A DNA stretch of 64,000 bases. It comes from Acanthococcus lagerstroemiae. Lineage: Eukaryota; Arthropoda; Insecta; Hemiptera; Eriococcidae. The DNA is taken from NCBI GenBank assembly GCA_031841125.1, contig CM063113.1, positions 35,733,312-35,797,311 of the forward strand, given 5' to 3'. The notes beneath the pieces are model-generated. The model searched no databases. It was not told the DNA's origin and was given only the letters and a program-made list of their open reading frames with translations. A program made the translations under genes and the position numbers. This document shows positions 9,351-18,869 of the stretch, one piece after another. Positions within the stretch are counted from its first letter, which is position 1. Every line of letters begins with the position of its first letter.

Positions 9351-11570
9351 GGGGAAACTAGCAATAATCGCACCTCGGTTAAGTCTCATCGTTTTTACAA
9401 TACTGCCACTACGTAAAGTTAATAGATTGGAGAATAATCAAAATTTACTTGCTTGTTCTTATTGTAACCCTTACAACTGTAATCAAAAATTTAAAATCGA
9501 AAAATCTAACAGAACGACCACTCAAAAAACCACCGTATCAATTCTACAGCTACGAATCAGTACAATGGAAATTAATGTTTGTAGTATGATGTTAGTATGA
9601 GGTACTGTATCAGTGTTGCCAGATGCGCGTTTTCATTCCTTGAAACATCGGCCTGTCTCAACCCTCCGAACCTTCTCCTATTATTTATCACAAAAATTTC
9701 TATTCCCTTGCAGGACGGGTTAACCTTTGCGATTTTTTTTTTCAAACTGCAGAAATTTATTCTTATTTCTCATAAAATTAACCTTGGTGTGCACATTTTT
9801 AACTTTTAATTTTTTCCTCACAAGGACCACCCGAATATACATAATATATGAAATATTATTAAAATTGAAGGGGCTATACGACTCTAAAGTTGGAAAAAAG
9901 TGATTTTTTTTTTTTTTTTAAATTAGACGTCAGTTGTATTAAAGACATTTTTCATCTGGAATTTACGTAACTATTTTATTGCCTATTCTCAGATTGAAGG
10001 GACTATATGAGAGAGAAAATTTGAATCGTGGAATTTGAACGAAATCCTAGTGACGTGAATTGAGAAGTTAAGATTTTGATACCGTTCTGAGGCTAATGGT
10101 ATCGTGTCCGGAGTTTTTCTTCCTCTCAAGGAGTCCTGTAACATCCTTCCAGCTTATCCTCCTAAACTGGCACACCCCGTAAAGTTGACTGTAATCAGAG
10201 TGGCTCATTATTTTTAGGTCGCCTTGTATCACACACGAGAAACGAGCGACGTTTTCGTGTCAGCATCATTATGAGAAGGCGGTGTAAATAGACTGATGAT
10301 CTCATTTAAAAGTATACACTTTTCTTACCTGAGTGCAGCTTCGACAACAAAGAAGCTCCTCTATTCGCCACTTTAGCCATAATAACGAATCTATTTATGG
10401 TATCACGTCCTGACCGAGCGCCGATATAATTCACGGACAGAGGAGACGGACTATAACAATCTGGGCGAGCAGCTCGCTCACGAAACGGATATTAACCCAC
10501 GCCTCGAAACGTCCATTGTCGCTTTTAGTCTAGACTGGAAACGGTTTCCTATATTATTATGTACGGTAGTATAATATAGAATAAGTTATGTACATTCGAT
10601 TTTGTAATATCATCAGCTATTAACGGTATGTTAACGGTATGTCAACACTGCACCGGTGCTGCTCTGTTCGATTCTGTATCTCGTGCCACATTTTAATATC
10701 CGGACCGAAAAGGAAGGATCCGTGCACTAACGAAATCCTATCTCGATCCGAGCTAATTAGTCGCCGTCGTATTCGTCGAACGAATTAATCTGGCCACTGG
10801 AACGTGAGAAGGTATCGAGACTATCCGGTGCCGAATTGTGGTCCGGATGTTCGAGAAAATTTTTTGTGCGTGTACTGTTTTCTGGACATTGGCGTTTGAG
10901 ATGCAATACAATATCCGAAGTTCGTACACTTGTTGTACAAGAATTTTCAAAATATGCTATACACAACTGGAAAGTTCTAACTTCGTAAACTGTTGAAAGA
11001 ATCGAAGGGTAAAGCGTGGATTGCGAGAACATTGTACGAGTAGAATTCAGAAAACGTGGATTTAGAAAGTGAATTAGCACCGAAATCATCAAGCTACTCG
11101 AATACAAGTTTTCAGACTGCTCCACTAAAAACTGACATCGTCTAGGGATGCACTGTCGATTAGAACGACTGGAAAGCTCCTGAGACGACAGGATTCGGAA
11201 AATTACGTTAATGACAGCATCTCAGTCAGAAAGACAGCTGGAAATGTTCATTGCTTACTAGAAACATAATTTCCGAGGTTGTTTTCTGCGGTTAAAAATG
11301 GAGTGACGAATCAGAACCTAGGATTCGAAAGTCAAGATCACCTTCGCTGCCCGCTCCCCATGTAATTCACAATATTGGTGGAATAATATTTCAGCGCCCG
11401 TCAGTCTGTTGGTTTTGTTTCTTATAAAGACCCTCCACATACTGAGAAATGGAACTTCACATTCTCCTTCCATTAACACGTGAAGGATCTTTTATCTGTT
11501 AACTTTGAAGAGCATTTTCATCAGTTCTGAAGAGTTTCTAGGTGTCATTGTATATGAGACGTTTTTTTCA
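9351..11570. other. Unassigned DNA
   Basis: No gene is recognised. A T-run occurs at about 9905-9919. A minus-strand donor-like CAG then GTAAGA lies near 10328. The stretch from 10.3 to 11.1 kb has more CpG and less simple sequence than its surroundings and may be unique DNA, but I see no supportable exon. Confidence 0.4.
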
Positions 11571-11576
11571 AAATGC

Positions 11577-11706
11577 AGTAAGTTCATATTTCTAAACTGT
11601 TCAGGAAATACAAGAAACTGTTGGCAGATATAACTTTTAACAGTAAATTTATATTCCTGAACTGTTCACAAAATACAGAAAACTGTTGGCAGATATAACG
11701 TTTAAA
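11577..11706 (+). repeat. Two tandem 65-bp units
   Basis: Unit 1 (11577-11641) and unit 2 (11642-11706) share AGTAA, CTGTTC, AAATACA and AAACTGTTGGCAGATATAAC in the same order. This is a local tandem duplication that has since diverged. Confidence 0.8.
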
Positions 11707-12274
11707 TTTCTTTCCTCCGATTTTCTACGAAAGCAGGCCTCAGCTTTAGCAGATGTGAGCTGAAAATTTAATTTTCATAATTAGCATGTTCATAAAAATA
11801 TATAAAAGCTGAAGAAAACTCTTACAAAGTGGACGAAATTGGAACACACCACGAATGGATTTACTGCATTTTATAAATGAACTTCTTCATTAGCAAATAT
11901 TGTGATAAAATGAAGGAAAATTATGTCGGGGTTCCATCACCCGATTTAAAAAAAAAAAACCTACTGCATTTTGTAAGCGAACTTTTGCATCAGCAAATAC
12001 TTTAATAGCACGAAGAAGTGCTTTTATTACACTTACTCAAAGTGATATTGATGAGTTGAGGATTTGATCACCCGATTATGAAAGAACTTGAGAAAATGGT
12101 ATATTACACACCAAGAGTCAAAAGTAAGTGTTTACATGGCGAGGGAAAGTTTACAAACGAGTGTAGCGAGTGAGCAATTCCCGAGTCATGTAAACTCACT
12201 TTTGGCTCTTGTTGTGGAAGATATTTTTTATATTACTTGATCAGAAGCGGCAATGTTTTTCGCTAACATGGTCT

Positions 12275-12303
12275 GTATTTTATTTATTTATTTATTTATT
12301 TAA
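12275..12303. repeat. (TTTA)n microsatellite
   Basis: About seven tandem TTTA units, inside the foldback-rich segment. Confidence 0.85.
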
Positions 12304-12531
12304 ATTATAGACATGTGATTTTTATGTGCGTAATTAATTCAAAAATTTAATTCGCTCAGTTAATTTCTGTGAAGTACAGTATCACAGTCTTGTTTTCAGG
12401 TTGTTTACGTGCACAAATAGCATACACAGGTAGTGGTCAGCAAAAACGTAACAATGGTTAACAACAAACGGTAGCAGCTGTGCTACGTCGTGAATATTTA
12501 AATGCGTTCTTAAGTTACTATTTCATAATTC

Positions 12532-12610
12532 GCTCCGTGGCCGAGTGGTTAGAGACGATCACTACAATTCAGTAAAATGTTTCAATGGACGCGGGTTCGA
12601 TTCCCTGATA
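12532..12610 (+). other. tRNA-derived sequence (SINE head or tRNA pseudogene)
   Basis: A box A match (TGGCCGAGTGGT, starting 12538) and a box B match (GGTTCGATTCC, 12594-12604) are correctly ordered. The acceptor ends do not pair (GCTCCGT at the 5' side, TGATACG after the T arm), so this is not a functional tRNA. It could drive RNA polymerase III transcription of a SINE, but no A-rich tail or second copy was found in the window. Confidence 0.6.
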
Positions 12611-12856
12611 CGAAATTACTGGCTAGCAATTTTTTCATGTAAAAACGCTTTACATTGAGGAACGTTTACTTTACATGCAGGTATTGTTGGCATTCGATGT
12701 ATGAATGATAGGCGCTTCTTGTCGTCCGTAAAACACCAACGTAAACATTACCTTTCTGATCAAGTAGTAGAAAAAATGGATTTACTGCATTGTGGGAAAG
12801 TCTTCGCCAGTCTCAGTTTATTTCCGCCTAGCACTAAGGAGTATTATGTCTGCTGG

Positions 12857-12944
12857 GAAGCATGGCGATGCACGCATGCCAAAGTGGCCCCTCCGACCCC
12901 AGAAACTACCCTTTCGAGTTTCGTATTAGTGGCCAGAGGAGCAC
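12857..12944 (+). repeat. Short dispersed repeat S, copy 4
   Basis: It matches copy 2 through ATGGCGATGCACGCATGCC, AAAGTGGCCCC, AGAAACTACCC and TTTCGAGTTTCGTATTAG, but lacks part of the middle (the ACACCGCACC block). Confidence 0.75.
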
Positions 12945-13258
12945 TGGGTCATTCTACCAAAACTTTGATAATTCATGTTTGTTTGTTTTTTCAACATTAT
13001 TACTTTTTTTTTCTTCTTTACGAAAATCATTAATGCATATATAATAGAACATATTTATGAGGTTAAACCGACCGCATACTTCCTAGGAGAGGAGATAGAG
13101 GGGGCTCAAAATGATTAGGACCACGCTGAAGGAATGGCAGCCCACGTTGAAGAAACTGTTGGCCATAGAAAGAAATTGCTTCGCGCACGTGCGCTTGTGT
13201 ACTGTGAATACGCACATACTATTCCACCCGCACATCAACGCACTCGTATCAGTGCTGC

Positions 13259-13419
13259 CAGGTGTCCGGATTTTCCAGTAAATATCCGTATTTTTCATCC
13301 TTGGACAAAAAATGTCCAAATTTCTGGATAATATCCGAAAATTTTAGGAAAAATCCGGATTTTCGTTGTTTTTTTCTCGTTTAGTGGGTTTATTCAATTT
13401 GTATTTGGTAGACACCCTG
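13259..13419. mobile_element. Possible small inverted-repeat element with a CAGGGTGTC-type end
   Basis: The left edge reads CAGGTGTCCGGATTTTCC and the right edge GGTAGACACCCTG. Inside, TCCGGATTTTCC near 13265 has an inverted partner at about 13335-13362, and GGACATTTTTTGTCC appears as an inverted pair in the centre. The ends differ from each other, so the limits are tentative. Confidence 0.35.
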
Positions 13420-14110
13420 AAAAAAGTCTTGAAGAATTTTAAAATGGTCTGAAAGTGTCTTCCCGAGTCATAAACGTATCCGGACGATATGTATGTATTC
13501 TCAAAACAAATCTGATAGGGCTTAAAAGAGTCCTAAACATGCCCAGAGGAGTCCCAAATGAATGATGAAGAAAAACACCGAGTCTAGAAACGACTCTCAA
13601 AGATCCTTACGAATCTTAAGCACTGGGTGTCTACCGGGCCAATAAGTCCAATAAAAGTTTAGTAATTTTAATAAATTCCAATAATAGGTTCAATAAAAAT
13701 TGAAAAATAAGGAATCATGCATTATTTAAGAAAGGGTCAATTCTTGGAATCAGAAATCCCAACCTAACTTTTTAGGTCTTCTTGTCAGTATCTCCGAAGT
13801 ACTCAAGCATACTCTGCGTGGTCCCTTCTTTTTGTGGTCGTGGTAAAACAGAAAATACCCGAAAAGAGCCCAATGAAAGTCCGATATTTTTAATCTTCAA
13901 ATTCATTAGACCCTCTGAAGCAGTCCTCATGAGGCCGGGTATTATAAACAAGTCTAGAAAAGTCATCGGTGCATCTGACCAAATTTGGAAGAATTCTGAT
14001 GGAGTCTTAACCATGTCTCTGTGGGTCTTGGCGAGTTATGAATATATCTGGAACCGTTGTGGCGAGTCTAAAACAAGTTTTAAAAAGTCTTGAACAGTAT
14101 TGAATAGTCT
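13420..14110 (+). repeat. Quasi-periodic AGTCTTGAA / GAGTCCTAAA tract
   Basis: GTCTTGAAGAAT, GTCTGAAAGTGTC, GAGTCCTAAAC, GAGTCCCAAAT, GAGTCTAGAAAC, GTCTTGAACAG and similar phrases recur every few tens of bases through the tract. Left and right CAGGGTGTCTACC-like ends occur at 13411-13419 and 13622. A tract of the same style, richer in the opposite strand of the motif, lies at about 20880-21830. It looks like an old minisatellite or the remains of a repetitive transposon interior. No reading frame is supported. Confidence 0.5.
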
Positions 14111-14125
14111 TGAGCAGCGTTGGTT

Positions 14126-14430
14126 TTGAATGAGTGCTCCCAAATCGGAAGGATTCATTTCATTTTGTCTGTATGGAGTTGAAACCAGATCCTCAAGCTA
14201 GATAGAATTCGCTGCCGAATGAGCGCCCCCGTCGAGATATTTACTTTTGCGAGATTTTTTGTATCTTCTTGAAGTTGAACTGGTGGAAGACATTTATGTA
14301 GTTTCAGGAAGAACGTGTTTGAAGTGTTGGATAAGAAAAAATACCGAAAAATAGCTGAGAGCATGTAACTCCGAACGAATGAAGTACTTCTGCAATGATC
14401 CTCCATACTGTGAACATGATATAATATGAA
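14126..14430. repeat. Direct repeat, left copy of a terminal-repeat-like pair
   Basis: This 305-bp segment matches 14682-14998 in the same orientation. Shared blocks are TTTGAATGAGTGCT, GTATGGAGTT, CGAATGAGCGCCC, ATGTAGTTTCAGGAAGAAC, CTCCGAACGAATGAAGTACT and ATACTGTGAACATGATAT. The pair encloses a degraded hammerhead-like motif, an arrangement like the partially duplicated terminal repeats of Penelope-like elements or retrozymes. Confidence 0.8.
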
Positions 14431-14510
14431 TGTCCATGTTGGAGTGTGAGTGAACTTAGTAAATTCTGTACGTAGGGTATGTCAATTCACAATTTCTTCT
14501 TTCTGTAGTC

Positions 14511-14548
14511 CAGAGCGCTTTTGGCTGTTGTGCCGTCTTCAGTGCAGT
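14511..14548 (-). ncRNA. Degenerate hammerhead-like motif
   Basis: On the minus strand it reads CTGAAGA (14542-14536), a GGC/GCC stem, AAAA where GAAA is expected (14522-14519), GCGC (14518-14515) and TC. Two core positions differ from the intact 3.7 kb copies, so it is probably inactive. Its flanks (TGAATTGACATA side and GGGTACTGCA side) match the same repeat family. Confidence 0.4.
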
Positions 14549-14681
14549 ACCCTAACATTTTTCTCTTTGTCGTCCTGTATTTATATTTATTTTTGAACCA
14601 TATTTTGGTCATCGTCTTCGCTTGTTCGACTTTTGTTTTTAGGTGTCTATAAATCTCCTTCACCTGGTAGGGTGCGAGCTT

Positions 14682-14998
14682 CCTGCGTTGGATTTGAATG
14701 AGTGCTACCAAATCGAAAGGACTCATTTTGTCCGTATGGAGTTTCGAAGCTGCAGATCCTAAAACTAGACAAAATTCGCAACCGAATGAGCGCCCTCGTC
14801 CAGACACTTACTTTATGAGTTTTTTTTAAAATCTTCTTGCAGTTGAACTGTTGGAAAACATTCATGTAGTTTCAGGAAGAACTTGTTTGAAGTGTTGAGA
14901 TTGCTGGAAAATAGCGGATACAGCATGCAACTCCGAACGAATGAAGTACTTCTGCAATGATTCTTCATACTGTGAACATGATATAGTATGTTGACATC
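14682..14998. repeat. Direct repeat, right copy of a terminal-repeat-like pair
   Basis: Partner of 14126-14430, offset by 556 bp. The copies have diverged by substitutions and small indels. Homology stops at about 14998, after CATGATATAGTATGTTGACATC. No reverse transcriptase or GIY-YIG endonuclease frame lies between the copies. Confidence 0.8.
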
Positions 14999-14999
14999 A

Positions 15000-17099
15000 A
15001 AAATCGCCTATGAAATAAGCGATAGGCAACTTTTCAGATCTGATTATCATTCCTTCGAACAGGTCGACGAAATGGGCCCAAACCCACCATTGTATTCATC
15101 TCATATCTTCTAAGCATGCTGATTAGATATGAAGGTGCACTAAATAGGAAATGATAGAAGCGAAACTCGGGTCAGTGCGATTTGGAGGCAAATCCAATTT
15201 TTCTCAGAAGTAAGATGTTTGTATCATTGAAAAGGTGACTTCATGCTACATGGAATGAAACACTATATTTAATGCTGCTTTCAATGTTTTTCATTTATAT
15301 CTTGTTGATCAATTTGAATTTTGTCAGTAGTACCCGTAATGTGGAATCTTCTTTTCTTTTTGTAGCAAAATTAGATATTTTGGATTGGCCTCTAAATCGC
15401 CTTGACCTGATGAACTGTTTGATCGTTTTATGCAGAAACGCCATTTCAATAAGTTGATCAGAAACTCAAATAATGGCTGCATTTTGAAAATTGAAATCGA
15501 CAGATTAGGCCCTTTTGATTCGGAAGTGATTTGGAGGTACGAATAAGACGCAATAAAGAAAAGGGCCTGGATGCTCTACTGAGAAGGGATGTTTGAAAAA
15601 ACAAAGTAGAGAAGAATGAAAAAATAAAAATAAAGAAAGTAGTTTTTTGTATAGATAAGGGAAGGGGTTATTTCGCCTGTATTCTATACATTGCCGTAGT
15701 TGAAAGATCGGCTACTTCGTATACAGTAGATATTACTTCTTTCACTTCAAAAAGTATCGATGGGTCACTGAATTTTTTGTTTGAAAATCACGTCACGCTG
15801 ACCAATCTGGATGGGTGTCGACGAATGCTCAAACGTGCGTCGCCGACTGATTACAAATAAATCCTTTTTTTCCAAACGATTAGTCCTCGCAGCGTTGTTA
15901 AACATATAGAAAAGCGAACGAAAGAGCTAACAAAAACGTTAATTAATTCGAAGCGGTGATTGCTTTTCGGGAAGCCAACAGCTTTATCTTAGCGTCTGTA
16001 ATTACAGGTTCGAATTTAAAAAGCTGAGCGAGTCTCATTTGTCGCTAACTTTGCTGTGTACACAAAATGTGGAGAACACAGCTTCTCCAATCTCGATTAT
16101 TCGCGCCCAAATTCGACGAAAACTTTCTTTCCGCTCCGGCAAGGTTCGAACTTCTCGTTCGTCAAGTATAACGTTTATTCATCTCGCGTCAACTTTCAGC
16201 TTTTAATCAGCAGTAAGTTCGCATCAGCTTTTGTCAAACTCGAGATCGATTCGGCGCAACAGAACGCAGCTTTTTCTGGTGCCGCTCTAGTCACTCCCCG
16301 CTCTTTCTTCCAAGTTAATTAGCAGCTTGATTTTTTTTTTTTTTTTTTTTTTTGTAAATCCCGAGTAAACGGCCAAACCGATCAAAGCCACATTTATTCT
16401 AACCCGAAAGAGGTTTTTAAGTCGGCCTTTCCTGATCCCACTTTAATTATACGGACTTCTGTTCGAGGGAAGGCGGCGCGCCAACCGAATATACGGTTCA
16501 TTAATTTTTCGTCCGAACGAGGACCCGTCATCGTTTCGTATATCGATCGGTCGCCCCCTCCCCGGCGTCGTGTTAGCGTATACTTTAAATATAATTAAAA
16601 CTGTATTATTAATTGTATTACTGACGGATTATTAATTAATAAACCGAGTTTCGCGATATTTACTCTATTCACGCCGCTACATTGAAACGAACGAAAAGTT
16701 TTCGCGTGCTCGGATGGCGAGCAGAGACGAGTAAGGGAGGAAAAGTGCGGTTTGCTGAATTATGCGATTACCGAGAACGGCGGCGTGCAGTCCGCAAAGT
16801 TTGCATCTGATGAATTGATGCAGCAGTTCTCGGGACGAGGCTCCACAGGCTGAACTTACATTATACGCGAATTTATGAAGCCAGTAGAGTAACAGAGCCC
16901 TAATAATAATTAAGGATCGGTTGAACGGGTGCATTTTCTTTTGTCCTTCCGGTGTTTTTCTGTATATGCCATAGGCTCGGTTATGCCGTCATTTTGAATT
17001 AGATAGCTCGAGCCGTGTGGCATCGCTTGCAAGATTGTGTTAATTGTGCTGTGTACATGAACTTCGCAAAGCGAGCAATGTCTGAATACTTGATACAGT
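15000..17099. other. Unassigned DNA
   Basis: No gene recognised. A 23-bp T-run lies at 16331-16353. From about 15.8 to 16.9 kb the sequence is CpG-richer and low in obvious repeats, and may be single-copy DNA. A minus-strand frame of 85 codons there has no familiar motif. Confidence 0.4.
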
Positions 17100-17210
17100 C
17101 AGGGTGTCTACTGGCCTGAAAAGTCATGATTTCCAAAAATTGTCATGAAAGTCATGATAAGTTATGATATTTCAACCAAAACTCGAAAAAGTCATTATAT
17201 TTATGTCATC
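17100..17210 (+). mobile_element. Solo left end of a CAGGGTGTC-type element
   Basis: CAGGGTGTCTACTGGCCTG begins at 17100 and is followed by repeated AAAGTCATGAT phrases, the variant subterminal motif of this family. No matching right end was found before the hammerhead-like repeat that follows. Confidence 0.5.
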
Positions 17211-17214
17211 GTAG

Positions 17215-17400
17215 TGTCCATTTCAGAGTGTGAGTGAATTTGGTAATATTCCATTTGTACGGTGTGCCAATTCACTTTTTCTTCTTCTTCAGTCCAGGGC
17301 GCTTTCGGCTGTTATGCCATCATCAGTGGAGTACCCTAAATGAGACTTGTCTCTTGTGGTCCTGTAGTCATGATCGAGAGTAGTACCGTATAGTGAACCT
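17215..17400 (-). ncRNA. Hammerhead-like repeat, single copy
   Basis: The repeat matches the palindrome arm at 3.6 kb plus its centre. On the minus strand it reads CTGATGA (17326-17320), a GGC/GCC stem, GAAA (17306-17303) and GCGC (17302-17299). The cleavage-site dinucleotide is CC, not TC, which would be expected to impair cleavage. Stem I partners CTCCA and TGGA pair. It lies just upstream of an inverted repeat and a Jockey fragment. Confidence 0.45.
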
Positions 17401-17410
17401 GTTTAGTCGT

Positions 17411-17576
17411 GTGCTCCTATTGGTTGTCTGTGATTAGAAATAATGAAGGCAAAAACAAAACAAAACAACCTAATAAACACAACAACTAACTTCCAAAGCG
17501 ATAACTTATTCCAACTAGTAACATAACGCCCATGGATTGGACAGACTGCCTAATCACAGACAACCAATAAGAGCAC
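17411..17576. repeat. Inverted repeat with 27-bp arms
   Basis: The left arm 17411-17437 (GTGCTCCTATTGG, then TTGTCTGTGATTAG) is the reverse complement of 17550-17576 with one mismatch, around a 112-bp centre. ATTGGACAGACTGC occurs twice nearby (about 17535 and 17597). It may be a MITE or foldback remnant; no target duplication is evident. Confidence 0.7.
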
Positions 17577-17614
17577 AGAACTAATAACCCTCACTGATTG
17601 GACAGACTGCATAA

Positions 17615-18869
17615 TTATTTCTAAGCAGGCTAGCAAAAATAGTTGAGCATGGCAATCTGATACCTGATCTGCAGTTCGAGTTTCGCAGAAAACACGCGAC
17701 TATAGATCAAGTTCACCGAGTAACTGAGGTCATCGACCAGGCGCTGGAGGACAAGCTGTTTTGTCCAGCGGTCTTTCTGGACGTCAGCCAGGCCTTTGAC
17801 CGAGTCTGGCAAGACGGTCTAAACAGTAAGTTGAAACAGCTCCTGCCTAGCGCGTACTGTGCAGTCATCCAGTCATACCCGAAGAATCGTAAATTTATGG
17901 ATCAGCACAACTTCGCCGTCTCGGTCACCTGTGATATCAAAGACGGAGTCCCTCAAGGCAGTACACTCGGCTCCATCTTCTATCTCCTGTACACGGCCGA
18001 CCTGCTAACCCTGCTAAACGTCACGGTGGCCATGTTCGCCGACGATACGGCTCCGCTCTCCGCCCATCAGCAGTACAGTGCAGCAGTCAATCAATTGCAA
18101 GACTCGGTAGACAAAATTGCAGCATGGTCCAAGCGGTGGAAAATTATACTGAACGAACAAAAATCAGTCCGAATTGACTTCACCCTTCGGCCACACATCT
18201 ACGAACCTACAGTGATGGGCAATCAGATCATTCCTATGGTGAACTCGGCCCGGTATGTATATACCTCGACTCCAAATTAAATTGGAGGGAACACGTGAGA
18301 GAAAAAATGAGATCATGTCAATCCCTCCTACGAAAGTACTACTGGCTCCTGGGATTCCACTCCAATCTGAGTCTGGAAAACAAGCGGTTGTTCTACGTAT
18401 CAATCATAAGGCCTGCCTGGACTTACGGAGTTCAGTTTTGGGGGACCACTAAAAAGTCGAACAGGCTTATAATTCAGAGAGCACAAAATAAAGTGCTACG
18501 GTGTATAGCGAAAGCCCCTTGGTATATCTCCAACGACACTTTGCTCCGCGACCTACGAGTCGATGACGTGGACAAAACGATTGCGCAGATCGCTCACAGG
18601 CACGTTCAACGCTTGCACCGACATCCCAACCTGGAAGCTATCCAGCTCCTCGACAATTCTAACGCTGCGAGACGGCTCAACAGACTGAAGTCTCTTGATC
18701 TCCTGCCGTAACTACTGTACTATATGATGTTCCGTAAGCCGAGCCCATTGATTGGGTCAAAGCGTAGTCCCGTGATTAATTTTAAAATTTGAACAGTATA
18801 GGTAAATGGCATCCGGCAGTTCCTGTATATATCACTTAATAAATAAATTTAAAAAAAAAAAAAAAAAAA
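17615..18869 (+). pseudogene. Jockey-type non-LTR retrotransposon, 5'-truncated
   Basis: A frame open from 17615 begins FLSRLAKIVEHGNLIPDLQF and runs to the TAA at 18280. It holds reverse transcriptase motifs FEFRRKHATIDQVHRV, AVFLDVSQAFDRVW, DGVPQGSTLG and the catalytic MFADDTAPL. After a frameshift near 18255 the second frame continues YLDSKLNWREHV, RPAWTYGVQFWGTTKKSN, QNKVLRCIAKAPWYI and ends at NRLKSLDLLP before the stop at 18709-18711. The motif order is that of the Jockey clade. A 3' untranslated region of about 140 bp ends in A-rich sequence and a 20-A tail (18850-18869). The endonuclease and ORF1 are absent. It is inactive through truncation and frameshift. Confidence 0.88.

Larger units (their letters stand above)
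11850..12790. repeat. Foldback-rich segment with a strong hairpin
   Basis: A hairpin at 12112-12211 pairs AAGAGTCAAAAGTAAGTG and TTTACATG with CATGTAAACTCACTTTTGG and CTCTT; between the arms lies AACGAGTGTAGCGAGTGAGC. Outside it, ACTTGATCAGAA (near 12240) is repeated inverted as TTCTGATCAAGT (near 12754). GGATTTACTGCATT occurs near 11854 and 12779, with ACTGCATTTTGTAAGCGAAC near 11963. Nested inverted repeats suggest one or more foldback DNA elements. No coding frame is visible. Confidence 0.5.

Noticed and set aside
12532..12610. A functional tRNA gene
   Set aside because: Boxes A and B are present but the acceptor stem does not pair, so only a tRNA-derived sequence is reported.
16677..16934. 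85-codon minus-strand frame in CpG-richer DNA
   Set aside because: Open frame length is unremarkable for the local composition, and no motif or splice signals support it.
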